Source of the DNA: Rusavskia elegans | Taxonomy: Eukaryota; Ascomycota; Lecanoromycetes; Teloschistales; Teloschistaceae | Length of the DNA: 64,000 nt | Direction: 5' to 3' | NCBI GenBank assembly: GCA_011316305.1 | Contig: SAUG01000057.1 | Coordinates: 124,001 to 188,000 of the forward strand | In this document: positions 49,093 to 60,500 of the stretch, in pieces | Position numbering within the stretch: position 1 is the first letter of the stretch | Layout of the letters: every line of letters starts with the position of its first letter | Notes under the pieces: generated by a model | Databases searched by the model: none | What the model was told of the DNA's origin: nothing | Seen by the model: the letters and a program-made list of their open reading frames with translations, nothing else | Made by a program: the position numbers and the translations under genes

Positions 49093-49730
49093 TCTTTATT
49101 TTCTTTTTCTTTCATCGAAAAGACGTCGATCGGCGCAGCGGTCGAAATTTTAACGGATGAAATAATATAGTACTTTATAATAACAAAAATAGAAACGGAA
49201 ACTAAAATTAAAACTAAAATCGAAATCGAAATAAAAATTATATAAATAAATTAAAATAGATAATAAAATTATATTAGCTATAGATATAATATAAGCGAAA
49301 TTTTAATAAAACGTTAAAAATAATATAGATAATCAAAGTAATAATAGGAAAATTTTAATAGAATAAATATTTTATATTTGTTTAATAATATATAATATCG
49401 ACCGTAATCAATTAAGCGGCGTATTTTTCTATAAAGAAATTATTCGAATAACTATTTATTAGTTTATATCGTTATCTTTTAAATATATTTTCTATATCGA
49501 AACTTTTGAAAAAATAAATAGTACTATATACTAGAAGTTTCTATTTTAATAAAATCGCGTTTTTATATATAAATAGCGATAAAAAGGATAAATTTATATT
49601 TTAATTAATATTTAAAAAACTTCTAATTACTTTTTTAAAACTAATTAAATTGAAGAAAATTAGATAATTTAATAAAATATTTAAATAAAGATTTTATAAT
49701 AAATATTTAAATAAATAGATATCGATTTTA
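49093..49730. other. RIP-mutated stretch with a short A-rich repeat
   Basis: 49190-49245 holds imperfect hexamers of the GAAACT/AAAATT/AAAATC type. The rest is unrecognised AT-rich sequence. Confidence 0.4.
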
Positions 49731-50312
49731 GTATCCGGTAAATTAATAGTTCGATTAGTAAATCAAAAATCAATATATTAGTATCGAATATATAATAGTA
49801 AAACTTATATTCTAGTTTAATTAATATAAATAACGGTTTCTTGGAATTTTAATTCAAGTTTATTTAATAATATAACGTATTTCTCTATAGACAATTTGAC
49901 GTAGAAATCTTTATAGCTAAATATATATTATAGTTATCGTTTTTTTATTAGTAATATATATATAAAATATTTTACGTACGTATATATTTTCGTAATAGCT
50001 ATAGTTATAAAATAAACCGGATAGTAATATATTTATAATAATTATATCTATTTTCGCGGACGTCGACTATTTCGTTATAGCTAGAATAATCTATTTTAAT
50101 TTCGTTAAAAATCTCTTTTTTACTATTTTTAAAATACGTTATCTAATTTTTCTATATCTTTTTACTTTAATCGATCGGATAAAACTTTTAATTATAATAG
50201 CTAGCGTACTAACTAGCGATCTTTTAAAGCTAGCGACATTTTTATAACTAGCGATTCTTTTAAAATTACGTAAACTAAAGAGTATTTTAATAGTTTAACG
50301 AAACGTTTAAAT

Positions 50313-51229
50313 CAGATTGGCTATTTCGATACGAGTTTCCGTCGATATTATAGAAATCTATACTAAATTTTAGTAAATCGGTTAAACCGATTCGTTAAAT
50401 AGTTCAAATCGAATTAAATCCGAAAATCCGATAGAAATCTGCTAAACTTTTATTAATAGTATAATATTATAATATATTAAATAAATAATTATATATAATT
50501 TATATATACGATTTATATATTCGGATTTTGATTTTTATTTTTAACGATTTAATATTAAAAGCGTTAAACCGATTAGATTACGTAATTATTTAGTATTCAA
50601 ATATTATACCGTAAACTCGAATTTAATATTTTCGAAAAAACTAGATTTAAATTAAAATCCAGAGGAAAACCGTAATCTATTTAATTTTAATTTCTTTAAT
50701 TTACTTCGATTAGAAAAAGCTAGATCGAGATAATCTATTATATAAACCTTCTATATTAAAACTCTATATAAAAATCGATTTAGTCGATTAGAAAAAATTC
50801 AATTATTAGATTAGCTTTTAAAGGATTCGAACCTCCAACGCGCTAGATTAACTCTGTTAACTCCGAAATAAAACGCGAATCTATTAGATTTTCAGGCAAC
50901 GTAGTCTACTACTACGTTATCTAAACCAATTATATATAAAGAAAGTATATATATATATAATATATTTAATATAACTAGAATTCATTTTACTAGTATTGTT
51001 AATTAACTATAATCTTTTTAAATAAATAGATATAACTTTTATACTAGAATTATACTTTTAAATCAAATCAGAATTTAACTTATATATTAGAATTATACTT
51101 TTAAATCGGATCGGAATATAAACTAAAAACCGAAAATCTATCGGTTCGATATCTAAAAAAATCGGAATCGATTCGGATCGGGTCGGTTTTTTTAATCCGA
51201 ATTCGATTTTCGATCCGATAGTTAATCTA
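50313..51229. mobile_element. Non-autonomous hAT derivative (917 bp) carrying a SINE
   Basis: The left end CAGATTGGCTATTTCGATAC is a RIP form of the hAT left end at 39941. The right end (minus strand) TAGATTAACTATCGGATCGA is a RIP form of the right end at 46887. The flanks GTTTAAAT (50305-50312) and ATTTAGAT (51230-51237) differ only by G-to-A changes from GTTTAGAT. That word is found intact, reverse-complemented, at the empty site in R1 copy d (52209-52216). A SINE in minus orientation (50505-50928) lies inside. Confidence 0.85.
50505..50928 (-). repeat. tRNA-headed SINE, copy 2
   Basis: On the minus strand it has the head with a RIP-altered A box, the hairpin AACGTAG...CTACGTT and the B box GGTTCGAATCC (about 50832-50842), then the same ~310 bp tail as copy 1. 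It is nested in the hAT derivative. Confidence 0.8.
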
Positions 51230-51544
51230 ATTTAGATATAGATTATATAATAGATATAGCCGAAGCGATTACTGTAGATAATGATTTAATAGTATAATAA
51301 AATAAATTAAAGATGTTTATAATTATTTATAACGTCGATAGAGAAATAGTAGAAGATTTATAATCGAATAAAAAAGAAAATAATTAAATAAAGGTAATTA
51401 ATTACGTTATAAACCCAGCCTGACGAAGATATTTTTAGCTATAAAAACTTTTTTACTCGTATAATATAACAATCGTTATCGTATATAACGTTGATAATAT
51501 AAATATATATCAAAAAAAATATAATAATTATAATTAATCTATTA

Positions 51545-51800
51545 GATTTTGATAATTACTTTCTAGTATAATAGATAGCTATAGCGGAAATATTATATAT
51601 TTATAACTATTTTTAACGTCGATTTAAAAATATATAATAGAAAATTTATAATCGAATAAAAAAAATAAATTAATTAAAAATAAATAACTACGCTATAAAT
51701 TTTATCTAATAGATATATTTTTTGTTATAAAAATTTCTTTTAATATATATATAATAATTGTCGCTATATATAATATTGATAATAATATATATATATTTAT
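51545..51800 (+). repeat. R1 repeat, partial copy e
   Basis: It matches only the 3' quarter of R1 (the segment with AATCGAATAAAAAAAATAAA and the TAAATTTTATCTAATAGATATA version of the terminal region). It lies between copies c and d. Confidence 0.55.
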
Positions 51801-51919
51801 AATAATTCAATATAATTTTAAATAAAATTTTTAAAAAAAAATTCGTATATATATATAATTTTAACCCTTCTGGAAAGTTCCTATCTGAGATTATATTGAG
51901 TCTTTATATATATATATAT

Positions 51920-52790
51920 GTTTCATTAACGTTATATACGGCAACGATTGTTGCATTTCACGTGTAAAGAAATTTTCACAGCTAAAGTTCGTCAGGCAAG
52001 GTTTGCAGCGCAGTCAATTACTTCTATTTAACTATTTCCTTTTTCATTCGATTACGAATCTTCCACTATATTCAAATACTATATATTCAGTCTTTGTTCG
52101 ACGTTATATATAATTATCAGCTTCTAATATTTCCGTTATATCTACTTGCTATACTGCGAAGTAATTATCTATATCTGTCGCCTCGGCTATACTTATCGTA
52201 TAACCCGTATCTAAACGTTCCGCTAAGCTATTAAAGTATTCTTTAGCCTATCTAGCTTTAAAAGGGTTACTAGGCAGTACGCTAGCTACTACGGCTAAAA
52301 GCTTTACCCGGTCGATTAGATTAAAAAGGAGTAGAAAGGTCGGATAACGCGTTTTAAAGACGATAAAAAGGCTATTTTTATTAAAGTTAAAATAGGTTAC
52401 TCTGGCTATAACGAGATAGTCGACGACCGCGCGGGTAGATATAGTTATTACGGATATACTACCGTCTGGTTTAGCTTGCAGCTATAGCTATTAGCGGGAA
52501 TATATACGTACGTAAAGGCTTTTAGATATTATAGGACTTATATTACTGGTAAAAGAAAAAGAAGCGATAACTGCGAGGTATATTTATCTATAAAAATTTC
52601 TACGTTAAATTATCGGTAGAAGGATACGTTATATTACTAAGTAAATTTAAATTAAAATTCTATAGAAAGAACCGTTATTTACGTTAACTAAATTTAGATA
52701 TAAATTCTGCTACCGTATATTTAATACTGGTATACTAACGTTTGATTTGCTTATCGAATCACTAGTTTACCGGGTACCAAAATCAAACCC
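51920..52790 (-). repeat. R1 repeat, copy d (least mutated)
   Basis: This full-length copy in minus orientation still has many CA/TG, including the hairpin GCAACGATTGTTGC near the low end and TTTGCAGCGCAGTCAATTAC. The minus-strand frame reads with few stops across about 52480-52060: NLIDRVKLLAVVASVL, then KEYFNSLAERLDTGY, DIDNYFAVQQVDITEILEADN and RFVIE. The high-coordinate end contains an inverted pair GTTTGATTT/AAATCAAAC. The family is unknown. Confidence 0.78.
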
Positions 52791-53189
52791 AAATTAACTA
52801 AATAAATATAATTTTAAATTAAATTTAATAATTAGTTTAAAAATCAATTTAATAGTAATAAAAAACAGAAATTAATAATACGTTTCCATATCGTATTCGA
52901 TTCGTATTATATAAAATCGAAAAAAAAAATATAGAATACGAATTTAATATAAAATCCAATATAGAAATATATAATTATAAATCGAAAGAATTTATTATAT
53001 TTTAAAATTACTACTATATTTTTCGATCAATAAACGCGCTAGTAGTTGAAATTTTTAATAAAATATAATCTTTATATAAAAATGATTTTCTTTTTTTTAA
53101 TTAATTTTATTATTTTATAGATTTATTTTACGTATCTATCTATTACGTTATTTTTGAAACAGAAATTTATTTTTATATAATATATATAC
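52791..53189. other. RIP-mutated unresolved stretch
   Basis: AT-rich; nothing recognisable beyond RIP composition. Confidence 0.4.
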
Positions 53190-53530
53190 GCGATTAATTA
53201 TTCGAATTTTGATTTTAGTCTTTTATAAATTTAACGCTAGAGACGTTAATTCGATCAGATTATATATATAAATATTTAATTTTTTTCTATATTTAAATCT
53301 AATTCGATCGATTAAAATAATTAAATCGATACGATCTAGTATATAAATACTTTATATTAAATCTTTATATAAATCGATTATATTAAAAAGTATAAAAATT
53401 TATTAAATTTTAAAAGATTCGAATTTTCGATTTACTATTTTCGAATTTAACTTTTGATTTCGAAAAACGCTAGATCCGTTAATATAAATTTATCAAATAT
53501 TATAATTTTTATTACTACGTTATTTAAATT
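53190..53530 (-). repeat. tRNA-headed SINE, copy 3
   Basis: The tail segment CGATTAATTATTCGAATTTT followed by an AACGCTAGAGACG word is the reverse complement of the copy 1 tail. The head is present but strongly RIP-mutated (B-box remnant AGATTCGAATTT near 53425). Confidence 0.7.
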
Positions 53531-53886
53531 TTGAAATTATATAAATTAAAATATTTTTGATTATTTAATAAATTATTTAGAAAGAAAATATAATAAATAA
53601 AATCGAAAATATAATTCTAGATAATAATATCGTAATATAATTGATAGCTATAGATTATAGTAAAAAATTTAGATATTTTTAATTAATTAAAATATCGGAA
53701 AAAGAAAATTTAATATTTAAATATTAGAAAAAAATAATAATAGAATAAAAAAAATTACAATTAAATTAAAATATATAAAATATATAAATTTTATTTTTTA
53801 TATTTATTTTATAATTAGAAAACTTTTATAAAAAATAAAATATAATAATAGTTATCGTATAAAACGACAATATATATTTTATATAT
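53531..53886. other. RIP-mutated spacer between two SINEs
   Basis: AT-rich; no recognisable feature. Confidence 0.4.
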
Positions 53887-54253
53887 ATACGATTTATTTT
53901 TTGGAAATTTAATTTTAATTTATTTACGTTTTAATATTAAAAATTTTAAATCGATTAGCCTACGTAATTATATAGTATTTAAATATTTTTCTAAAAATTT
54001 AAATTTAAAATATCTGAAAAAAATAAGATTTGGATTAAATTTTATTTAAAGAAATTTTATTTTATTTAATTTCTTTTAAATTCAATTTTAAATTCTATAT
54101 AAATTTCGATTTTATAGATAAAAAAGGTTTAAATAATAGTTGTTTTTCGAAGGATTCGAATTTTCGATCCGTCGGATTTAATTCCGTTAATTTAAAAAAA
54201 TATTAAATTCGTCAAATTTTTAAATCACGTAGTTTATCACTACGCCATTCAAA
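53887..54253 (-). repeat. tRNA-headed SINE, copy 4
   Basis: The minus-strand head reads GAATGGCGTAGTGATAAACT (A box nearly intact), with hairpin CGTAG...CTACG and B-box remnant ATTCGAATCC near 54150. The tail is degraded but aligned with the other copies. It is the copy closest to the VTS1 gene. Confidence 0.72.
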
Positions 54254-54485
54254 TTATATATATAAATTTTTTAAAAAAAGATTTCGTAATATAATAAATT
54301 TTATCGACTTTAAATATAGAAATTGAAGATTATTTTTAGAATATATTATATTTTAATGATATTTTATTTCTATCAATAGGAAATTAATACGGAGCGATTA
54401 TTTCGAAAATAGTTTCGCAATATCGATTCGTTTCGATATTACTGTCTAATCTATACTCTATTCTATATTTTAATATATATTCGCT

Positions 54486-54502
54486 AACGTCAAGTTGACG
54501 TT
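54486..54502. promoter_or_regulatory. 17-bp palindrome AACGTCAAGTTGACGTT at the RIP border
   Basis: A perfect inverted repeat (AACGTCAA-G-TTGACGTT) lies exactly where RIP composition gives way to normal DNA, about 100 bp downstream of the VTS1 stop. Half sites TGACG/CGTCA are of the kind bound by bZIP proteins, but position in a 3' flank and lack of other evidence leave its role open. Confidence 0.35.
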
Positions 54503-54599
54503 GCGGTACGGGTTCCGAACGACTGCCTACGCCCGACAAAGTAAAGCACTATTTGTCGATCGCTGCTACTAGAGCGCATGTAACAGATACACCAGTCAA

Positions 54600-56562
54600 T
54601 CAGAGCTTCCCTTCAGCCATAGCTTCTTTCACCTGTTCGAAAACCTTTAATAATATGAGTAGCTGCTTTCCTTACGCATTGGGGTTCCTTTTAACTTACT
54701 TTGAGCATCTTTCTCCGCGCTCCTAAGGCATTCACACCACGGTCCTCCAGACCTTTGTCATCTAACTCTACCAAATCCGTCCAATTCAGACTCTTTAGAT
54801 TGTCGGTATATTTGTGGAGCCTCAAACTCCTTAGCCAGGCAGGAACGTCCTGCAGCAAGGATGGATCTATGGGGTCTTCAGGTGGTTTTGACGTGCCTCT
54901 TCGACCCCTCGGAGACCTGCCGCGAGTCATTTCAGAGTGGTCCGACATGTAGCCTTCGTGGCCTCCAGTTTGGCTAAAACCAAGATGGCCTATAGTCAGG
55001 CCGCCAACGCCGTTACCGCCTCCAGTCGAGTTATCGTAAGCCGCCAAATATCCATTGCTCTGAGACGAGGCAAACCCTAAGCCTCCATAACTACCAGGCT
55101 GCATCGCTATGCCGGGAGAATTCGGTCTGGACCGGTGGACCGCATATGCTGCCTGTTGCTGAGCTTGAAGAGCAGCCAGTTGTTGGGCACTCAGTGGCTG
55201 CGAATTGACGAGCTGACCACTCTCATTCACGACCAGAACGTTGGTCGCTGGGATAGCAGGGGCCATCGGCACCTGGCCTACGTTGCTCTCGCCATCGTTC
55301 GAGCGAGTGCGTCGATATTTGCGCACATCGTCCAGGGCAATGCGGTTGTTGACTGTTGAAAGGGCGGCGAGCTTCATAGCAGTTGCATTTGCCACCATGT
55401 CCGCTTGATTGGACGCTTGCTGAGCACCGAAGTTGGCCACCATCGGAGTATTGGTCATCGAAGCCCAGCTCGCACCACCGATGTTGTACGGAGAGAGTAT
55501 AGCTTGATCGCCATTGTGATCAAAAGCACTCACACTCGTATTTTGGACCGCGCCAGTACCGGCTAATTGGAGAGGCCTGGGTGAACGTAGCCCAGCAGTG
55601 GCTGATACCTGGATATGCTGGTTAATTGATTGCTGACCTGATGATTTTGGCAGGTTGTCGTTGTGGCGTTGACCCCAGGGTGTAGGAGAAGGTTGCGCAA
55701 CGTTTTCTTTGACAGGCTCTGCGGGCGCTGCAAGTGAAGGCGCAATCAGTGATGTCCGTTCACCATATGCAGCGCTGTTACGATTGGAGGTAGGTGCATT
55801 TCCAGTCTGCTGGGTGTACTCGGCCTTTTTCTTGGCGATGGCGGCAGCTGCGTCCGGGAACATGGCATTGATTGTGGACGGATCTAGGCCAGAGTTACGC
55901 TTATTGCCCGGCGACGGGGGAGGTCTTCCCAGAGAATTCCTTGAGCCTTCGACATTGAGCTTGCTCATGGCATCACTGAGCCGATTAGACATGGCATCTG
56001 GACAATATCAGCACAGGGTCAATACAGGGGGAATGATCTTCCGACTGTGCGTACCCTTTTCGCCGAAATTCGCTGGCGAAAGTATGCCGGACATTGGATG
56101 ACTTTTTGCCATCTGCTGGAGTACTTGTATGAAGAAGCGGATTTGAACTTGAGTGGTTTGCTGCAGCAGTGCATACAAGGCGGCTGTCCTTTCTGCTTCG
56201 CTCAGAACCTTGAACCATTGCTCTATGGCGGCAAGCTCATCCTTGAAGTCCTGATCCAGCGTAGCAGCAGCCATCTCTTCCAGCGTGATCTCATATTGAT
56301 CGATGTCAGCGATCCACTGTTGCGCGGCTTTGTCCATGACATCATCGTGGTTGCTTTGGCTGTGGGAATGCTGAGATTGATTATAATAGACTTCGGATGC
56401 AGGTCTCATACTCCGGCCTGATAGAGGAGAAGATGGGAAGGCAGACATATCGGCAGATGCTCGAAGATGGTGTCCACTCGCAAGGCTACGGGGTGGTTTG
56501 AGGGATGAGTTTGAAGCCTCGGGAGTGCTGTTCCTGTTGCTCGTGACATGATTTCCGGACAT
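54600..56562 (-). CDS. VTS1: Vts1/Smaug-type SAM-domain RNA-binding protein
   Basis: Three exons: 56562-56055, 55997-54700 and 54644-54600, with introns 56054-55998 (57 nt, GTACGC...CAG) and 54699-54645 (55 nt, GTAAGT...AAG). The phases fit and give 616 residues. The start is the first ATG in frame ([11 protein letters not shown]). Residues ~85-170 form a helical conserved N-terminal region ([20 protein letters not shown], then [20 protein letters not shown]). The middle is Ser/Asn/Gln-rich and probably disordered, with Q and A runs. Residues ~548-612 are the C-terminal SAM domain ([20 protein letters not shown], then [14 protein letters not shown]), ending [14 protein letters not shown]. In yeast the family binds Smaug hairpins in mRNAs and recruits deadenylation. 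The gene is divergent from TFC4, and its 3' end is only ~110 bp from RIP-mutated repeats. Confidence 0.93.
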
Positions 56563-57580
56563 GGTGCTGGGATAATAATCCTGGAAAGCCGTCAAGCTTT
56601 TGTATGGGGATGTTGCTTTGGTGACTCCTGCAGCGCCTGCTGACCTCAAAGGAGCGGTACAGAGTTGTGTATTGATACCTAAATTGCAGGCTTGATTGTC
56701 ATGCAAGCTCTTCACCAAATACTGAATGTAGCTGAATGATCTTGCCAGACCAGTGGCAGAGGATGAATTAGAAGCGAGGAGCTGACCGATCGCTTGAAAC
56801 CCGGACGAGGAGGCAGGCCGTAGAAAGAGGACCGGCAGCTTGACACGACAAGGAAAAGTAGGTCAAATGCTCGTAATCTTGGGTTTCGTAACTCGGGAGC
56901 GAAGACCTCTTGATTGTGGATGTGACAGAGCGCAAGTCCTGTGAAATGGTGGACTAGATGACAGACTTGTTTGTGACCACTAGGGTTCTGGAGGGATAAA
57001 TGCAAGTGAACAGTGCCGAATAGTGAGAGTAGAACGAAGTACTTATAGTTAATCCAGAATGTTCCGAAGAATTTGGTGCAGCTGAAGGAACAAGAAGCCC
57101 ACAAGTAAAGTAGGTTACCGTAAGATAAGGTAAGGTAGCCTGATCGGACCTAGCTTACTCAGCCGAATGAAGCTAGCCCATTGCTGGTTGCAGCGGAGTT
57201 AAAAGAAGTTCTTGGCTATCAAATAATAAAGATCGTCTTCGATCCTTTCTTCCAACCCGGAAGGGCTTTAGAGAAGCCCGTGAAGCTTGTGGCCATCTGA
57301 TACTCATGTTTAATGTATGTATAAGGGTGTATGATGACGGGCTTTTGGCTGCTAAGTAGGTACCGGCATCGACCGCGATTTAATGCGATTGCATGTCATG
57401 CTGTCAAATTTGGATTCCTTCAACGACCGCTAAGTTAATCCTGCGTTCTCTTTGGCGCTCACTCGTCCCCAAACCCCGAAGCCTACCACCAACATAATCA
57501 CACGTTCCGGACATATTTCTCTGTCCTTATGCTTTCGATGTTTGTATAGAAGCCGTGACTATTGTACCGGACCCCGCACG
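56563..57580. promoter_or_regulatory. Divergent intergenic region VTS1 / TFC4
   Basis: About 1 kb separates the two start codons. Frames found here on either strand lack ATG starts or family motifs, so this is taken as 5' UTR and promoter of both genes. A short AAGGTAAGGTAGCC-like repeat is near 57125. No TATA box can be assigned with confidence. Confidence 0.5.
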
Positions 57581-60500
57581 ATGGAAGAAATCACCCCTAC
57601 CGATAGTGACGACGGATTCGACCAGGACAGTGAACAAGACTTGCATTCCTTCAGCCAAAGTACATACCCGGACCCAGACACCGTCGTCGGCAATCCTTGG
57701 TGGTCCAAGGCTCATCTTCCTTCAAGCCCAGCTGCTCGGCGAGACGGTCTCTTGCATGATTTGGAGAGATCTCACAGCGGAAGCCAGCCGGAAGCCAATC
57801 CTGACCTGTCTCCGTATCATGTGACAACCTCGGACGGATCAGTATCTCAAGTTCTTGAAACGCGCCTCGCCGATCCGAATCTGGTCGGAAGGGACGATCA
57901 CGTTTCTGAATCCGACTTCGCGCTACCTGAGGAGGATGACATGTATGTGTTGCGTTGATCGTCGGCGTCATCAAAGTAGATGAGTAGTAACGTTGTGGCA
58001 GTGACGAATCGTTGTCAGGGCTTTCGCAATCCTCCTCTGGAGACAGTCCAACCAAATCTCAACCGCTTACCCTGAGGAGACGTGGTCGACCCTCCGGCCG
58101 GGGCCGTTGCACCGAGAGCAGCCGAAGCCGTGGGGGGCTGCCTAGGCGGTCTCAGAAAGGCATCAAACGCGGCCATAGAAAGCCGCTTGAACCCAGCAAT
58201 GAGTTCAAGGCTTTGCACGCTCAAGCAACAATGGCTTTTATCGATGCGGACTACGAGTTGGCGGAGCAGCTCACCTTACAGGCGATCTTGCTGAACCCAG
58301 AGATGTACGCCGCCCACTCTCTACTTTCCGAGATACATACCGCTAGAGGAGACTATGACAAAGCTCTCGCCGCCTTGTTCAATGGTGCTCATACTAGTTA
58401 TCGGAATCCAGAACCTTGGTTCACCATTGCCCGGTTGATCCTCGCTCGTGCGGACGATGACGACCATTCAGCCCTCAGAGATGCTTTGTATTGCTACAAC
58501 AGGATCCTTGTGGTTGATCCGGGAAATATTAATGCGCTTCACCACCGCGCGCCATTGCGTCGCAAGCTTGGCTACAAGCGAAGAGCAGCTGATGATTATG
58601 AGCATCTCCGGAGGCTGGATCCACACGATGTTGATGTATTACGATCACTGGCTGCCATCTACACCGAGATGGATAAGCCTGATAGGGCAATAGAGCTTTA
58701 CGATCAAAGCATACTCCACTATCAATCTGTTGATATCGAACGGACGAGCACTTTTTCGTGGTCCGACGTAAACATTTATGTTGAGCTGTTCGCTTACCAG
58801 CAGCGGTATGCCGATGCTATCATGAAGCTGAAATCTCTCTCGCGTTGGCTTCTAGGTCGCCGCAATGACGTTCTCTGGGAGACTTTCAGCGAAGATGACA
58901 GAGAATGGGACCTCGATGATCATCCGCGGCGAGTGCTTGTCCACGGTTTCGAGTCGGGTACCTATCCGGGGGAGTCATATGGCAGCGGTATGCCACTCGA
59001 ACTGCATGTTAAGCTAGGAATCTATCGCCTTAAGTCTCAGGATCGCCAAGTTGAAGAAGCTACTGTATGCCTGCGTGCCTACAAGACGAAAAGTCATCCT
59101 CGGCTGACTAGCGTGACCAGGCAAGATTCGAGCTGCTAAAGCCCCATGATTCCTCCTCGAAAGCCAGATTGTACGACTACCCAGACCTGTTCCGCGACGC
59201 GGCAGATGCGCTCCGCGACACAGGCTTCTATCATGAAGCTCTGAGATACTATGAACCTCTACAAGAAATTTCAGATTCTGTAGATACCTCGTACTACGCT
59301 GACATGGCTGCTTGTTACAAAGCTGTTGGACTCGAAACGGAAGCCGGTGACTGTTTTCGTATCATTGCCAGTCTAGAAAATGATCAATCCGATAAAACGG
59401 CAATGGTGGTACGCATGGAAGTAGACGGACGGGATAAAAATGAAGCATTGACAGCGAGTTCGCTCGAAAACTACGCAACGTCTCGGGTTCCAGCGACTCT
59501 AGCTATGCTCATATCACATCAATCGAAACAGCGTACAAGGCCTCCGGACTTGAACAGAGAGTTGCGTGCGAGGCTCAGGGAAGAGACAGCACGTGCTCTG
59601 TATGGTCGAACCCAGGAACTTCTAGCTCAAGCTCGTGAAGATAACCCAGAAGCCATAGCTCAGTGGATGGCGAATTCGCAAGAGCTAGTGGACGACTTTC
59701 GAGCTCACCGCGGCTTTTTCCCATCGGATAAAGGCTTGAGGGTATACGGACCGCAGCAGGGCCGATGTATGTCGTCCATCGTCGAATGATGACGAGCTTC
59801 GATGGGGCTGATGCATTGAGTAGATGATCCCGAAATCGACGCTGCCGTCGCTGCAGGGGATTATCGTGGTATACCATTCTCGTCCTGGCTGGATCTGATG
59901 CTTGAATACGCATTGCTGGCTGCTCGGTCGCAGAACAGTACCAAGGCTTACGAAATACTCAAAATCGCAGACGATGCCAACGTCTTCTATTGTTCACCTG
60001 ATTCGATGTTTCTCATTCACGTGTGTTGGTTCAGTAAGACAAAGGCCTCCCATTTCTATTCCCAGTACAATCGCTTACCCTCGTCTAGCCTGTGCGTTAA
60101 TAGTTAACGACCACGAAACCTCGTGTAGCGTCGCACGCTGGTTTATGAAGGAGTTTCAATTTGTTACTGATGGGTACCGCCTATTCTCTGCGGTCAACCG
60201 TCTCTGCGACGGTGGGAACAGTTGGTTCAATTGTGGTCCCTCTCAGAAGTATGTGCTTCGGCAGCTAAAAGCTATGGACCATTCGCTAGTCAGCCAAAGT
60301 CAGCACCGCATTTCTTTCCAGGAGAAGGCATCCTACACCACGAGAGATGAGGAGGGTAATCCAATTCAGGCAAGCGACATGGATCTCTCGCTGCTTATGT
60401 TGTACGGCTACATCCTCTACTTGGGCAAAAGCTACTCGTTAGCCCTCAGTACGGCGCCATCCCACATGTCGTGAACAAGAGGACTGATGAGGTTCAGATT

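Larger units (their letters stand above)
49735..51505 (+). repeat. R1 repeat, copy c, interrupted by a hAT derivative
   Basis: R1 in plus orientation runs 49735-50312 and resumes at 51230-51505. The shared protein frame passes from KEYFNSL before the insertion to IDIAEA after it, as in uninterrupted copies. Strongly RIP-mutated. Confidence 0.75.

Noticed and set aside
10870..54485. Starship-type cargo region or CRISPR array
   Set aside because: No tyrosine-recombinase captain was seen, no regularly spaced short repeats occur, and the organism is a fungus.
55135..56421. Plus-strand frames across VTS1
   Set aside because: They are antisense shadows of the spliced VTS1 coding region.
56563..56718. 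N-terminal extension of VTS1 upstream of 56562
   Set aside because: The frame is open but has no ATG; the first in-frame ATG is at 56562.
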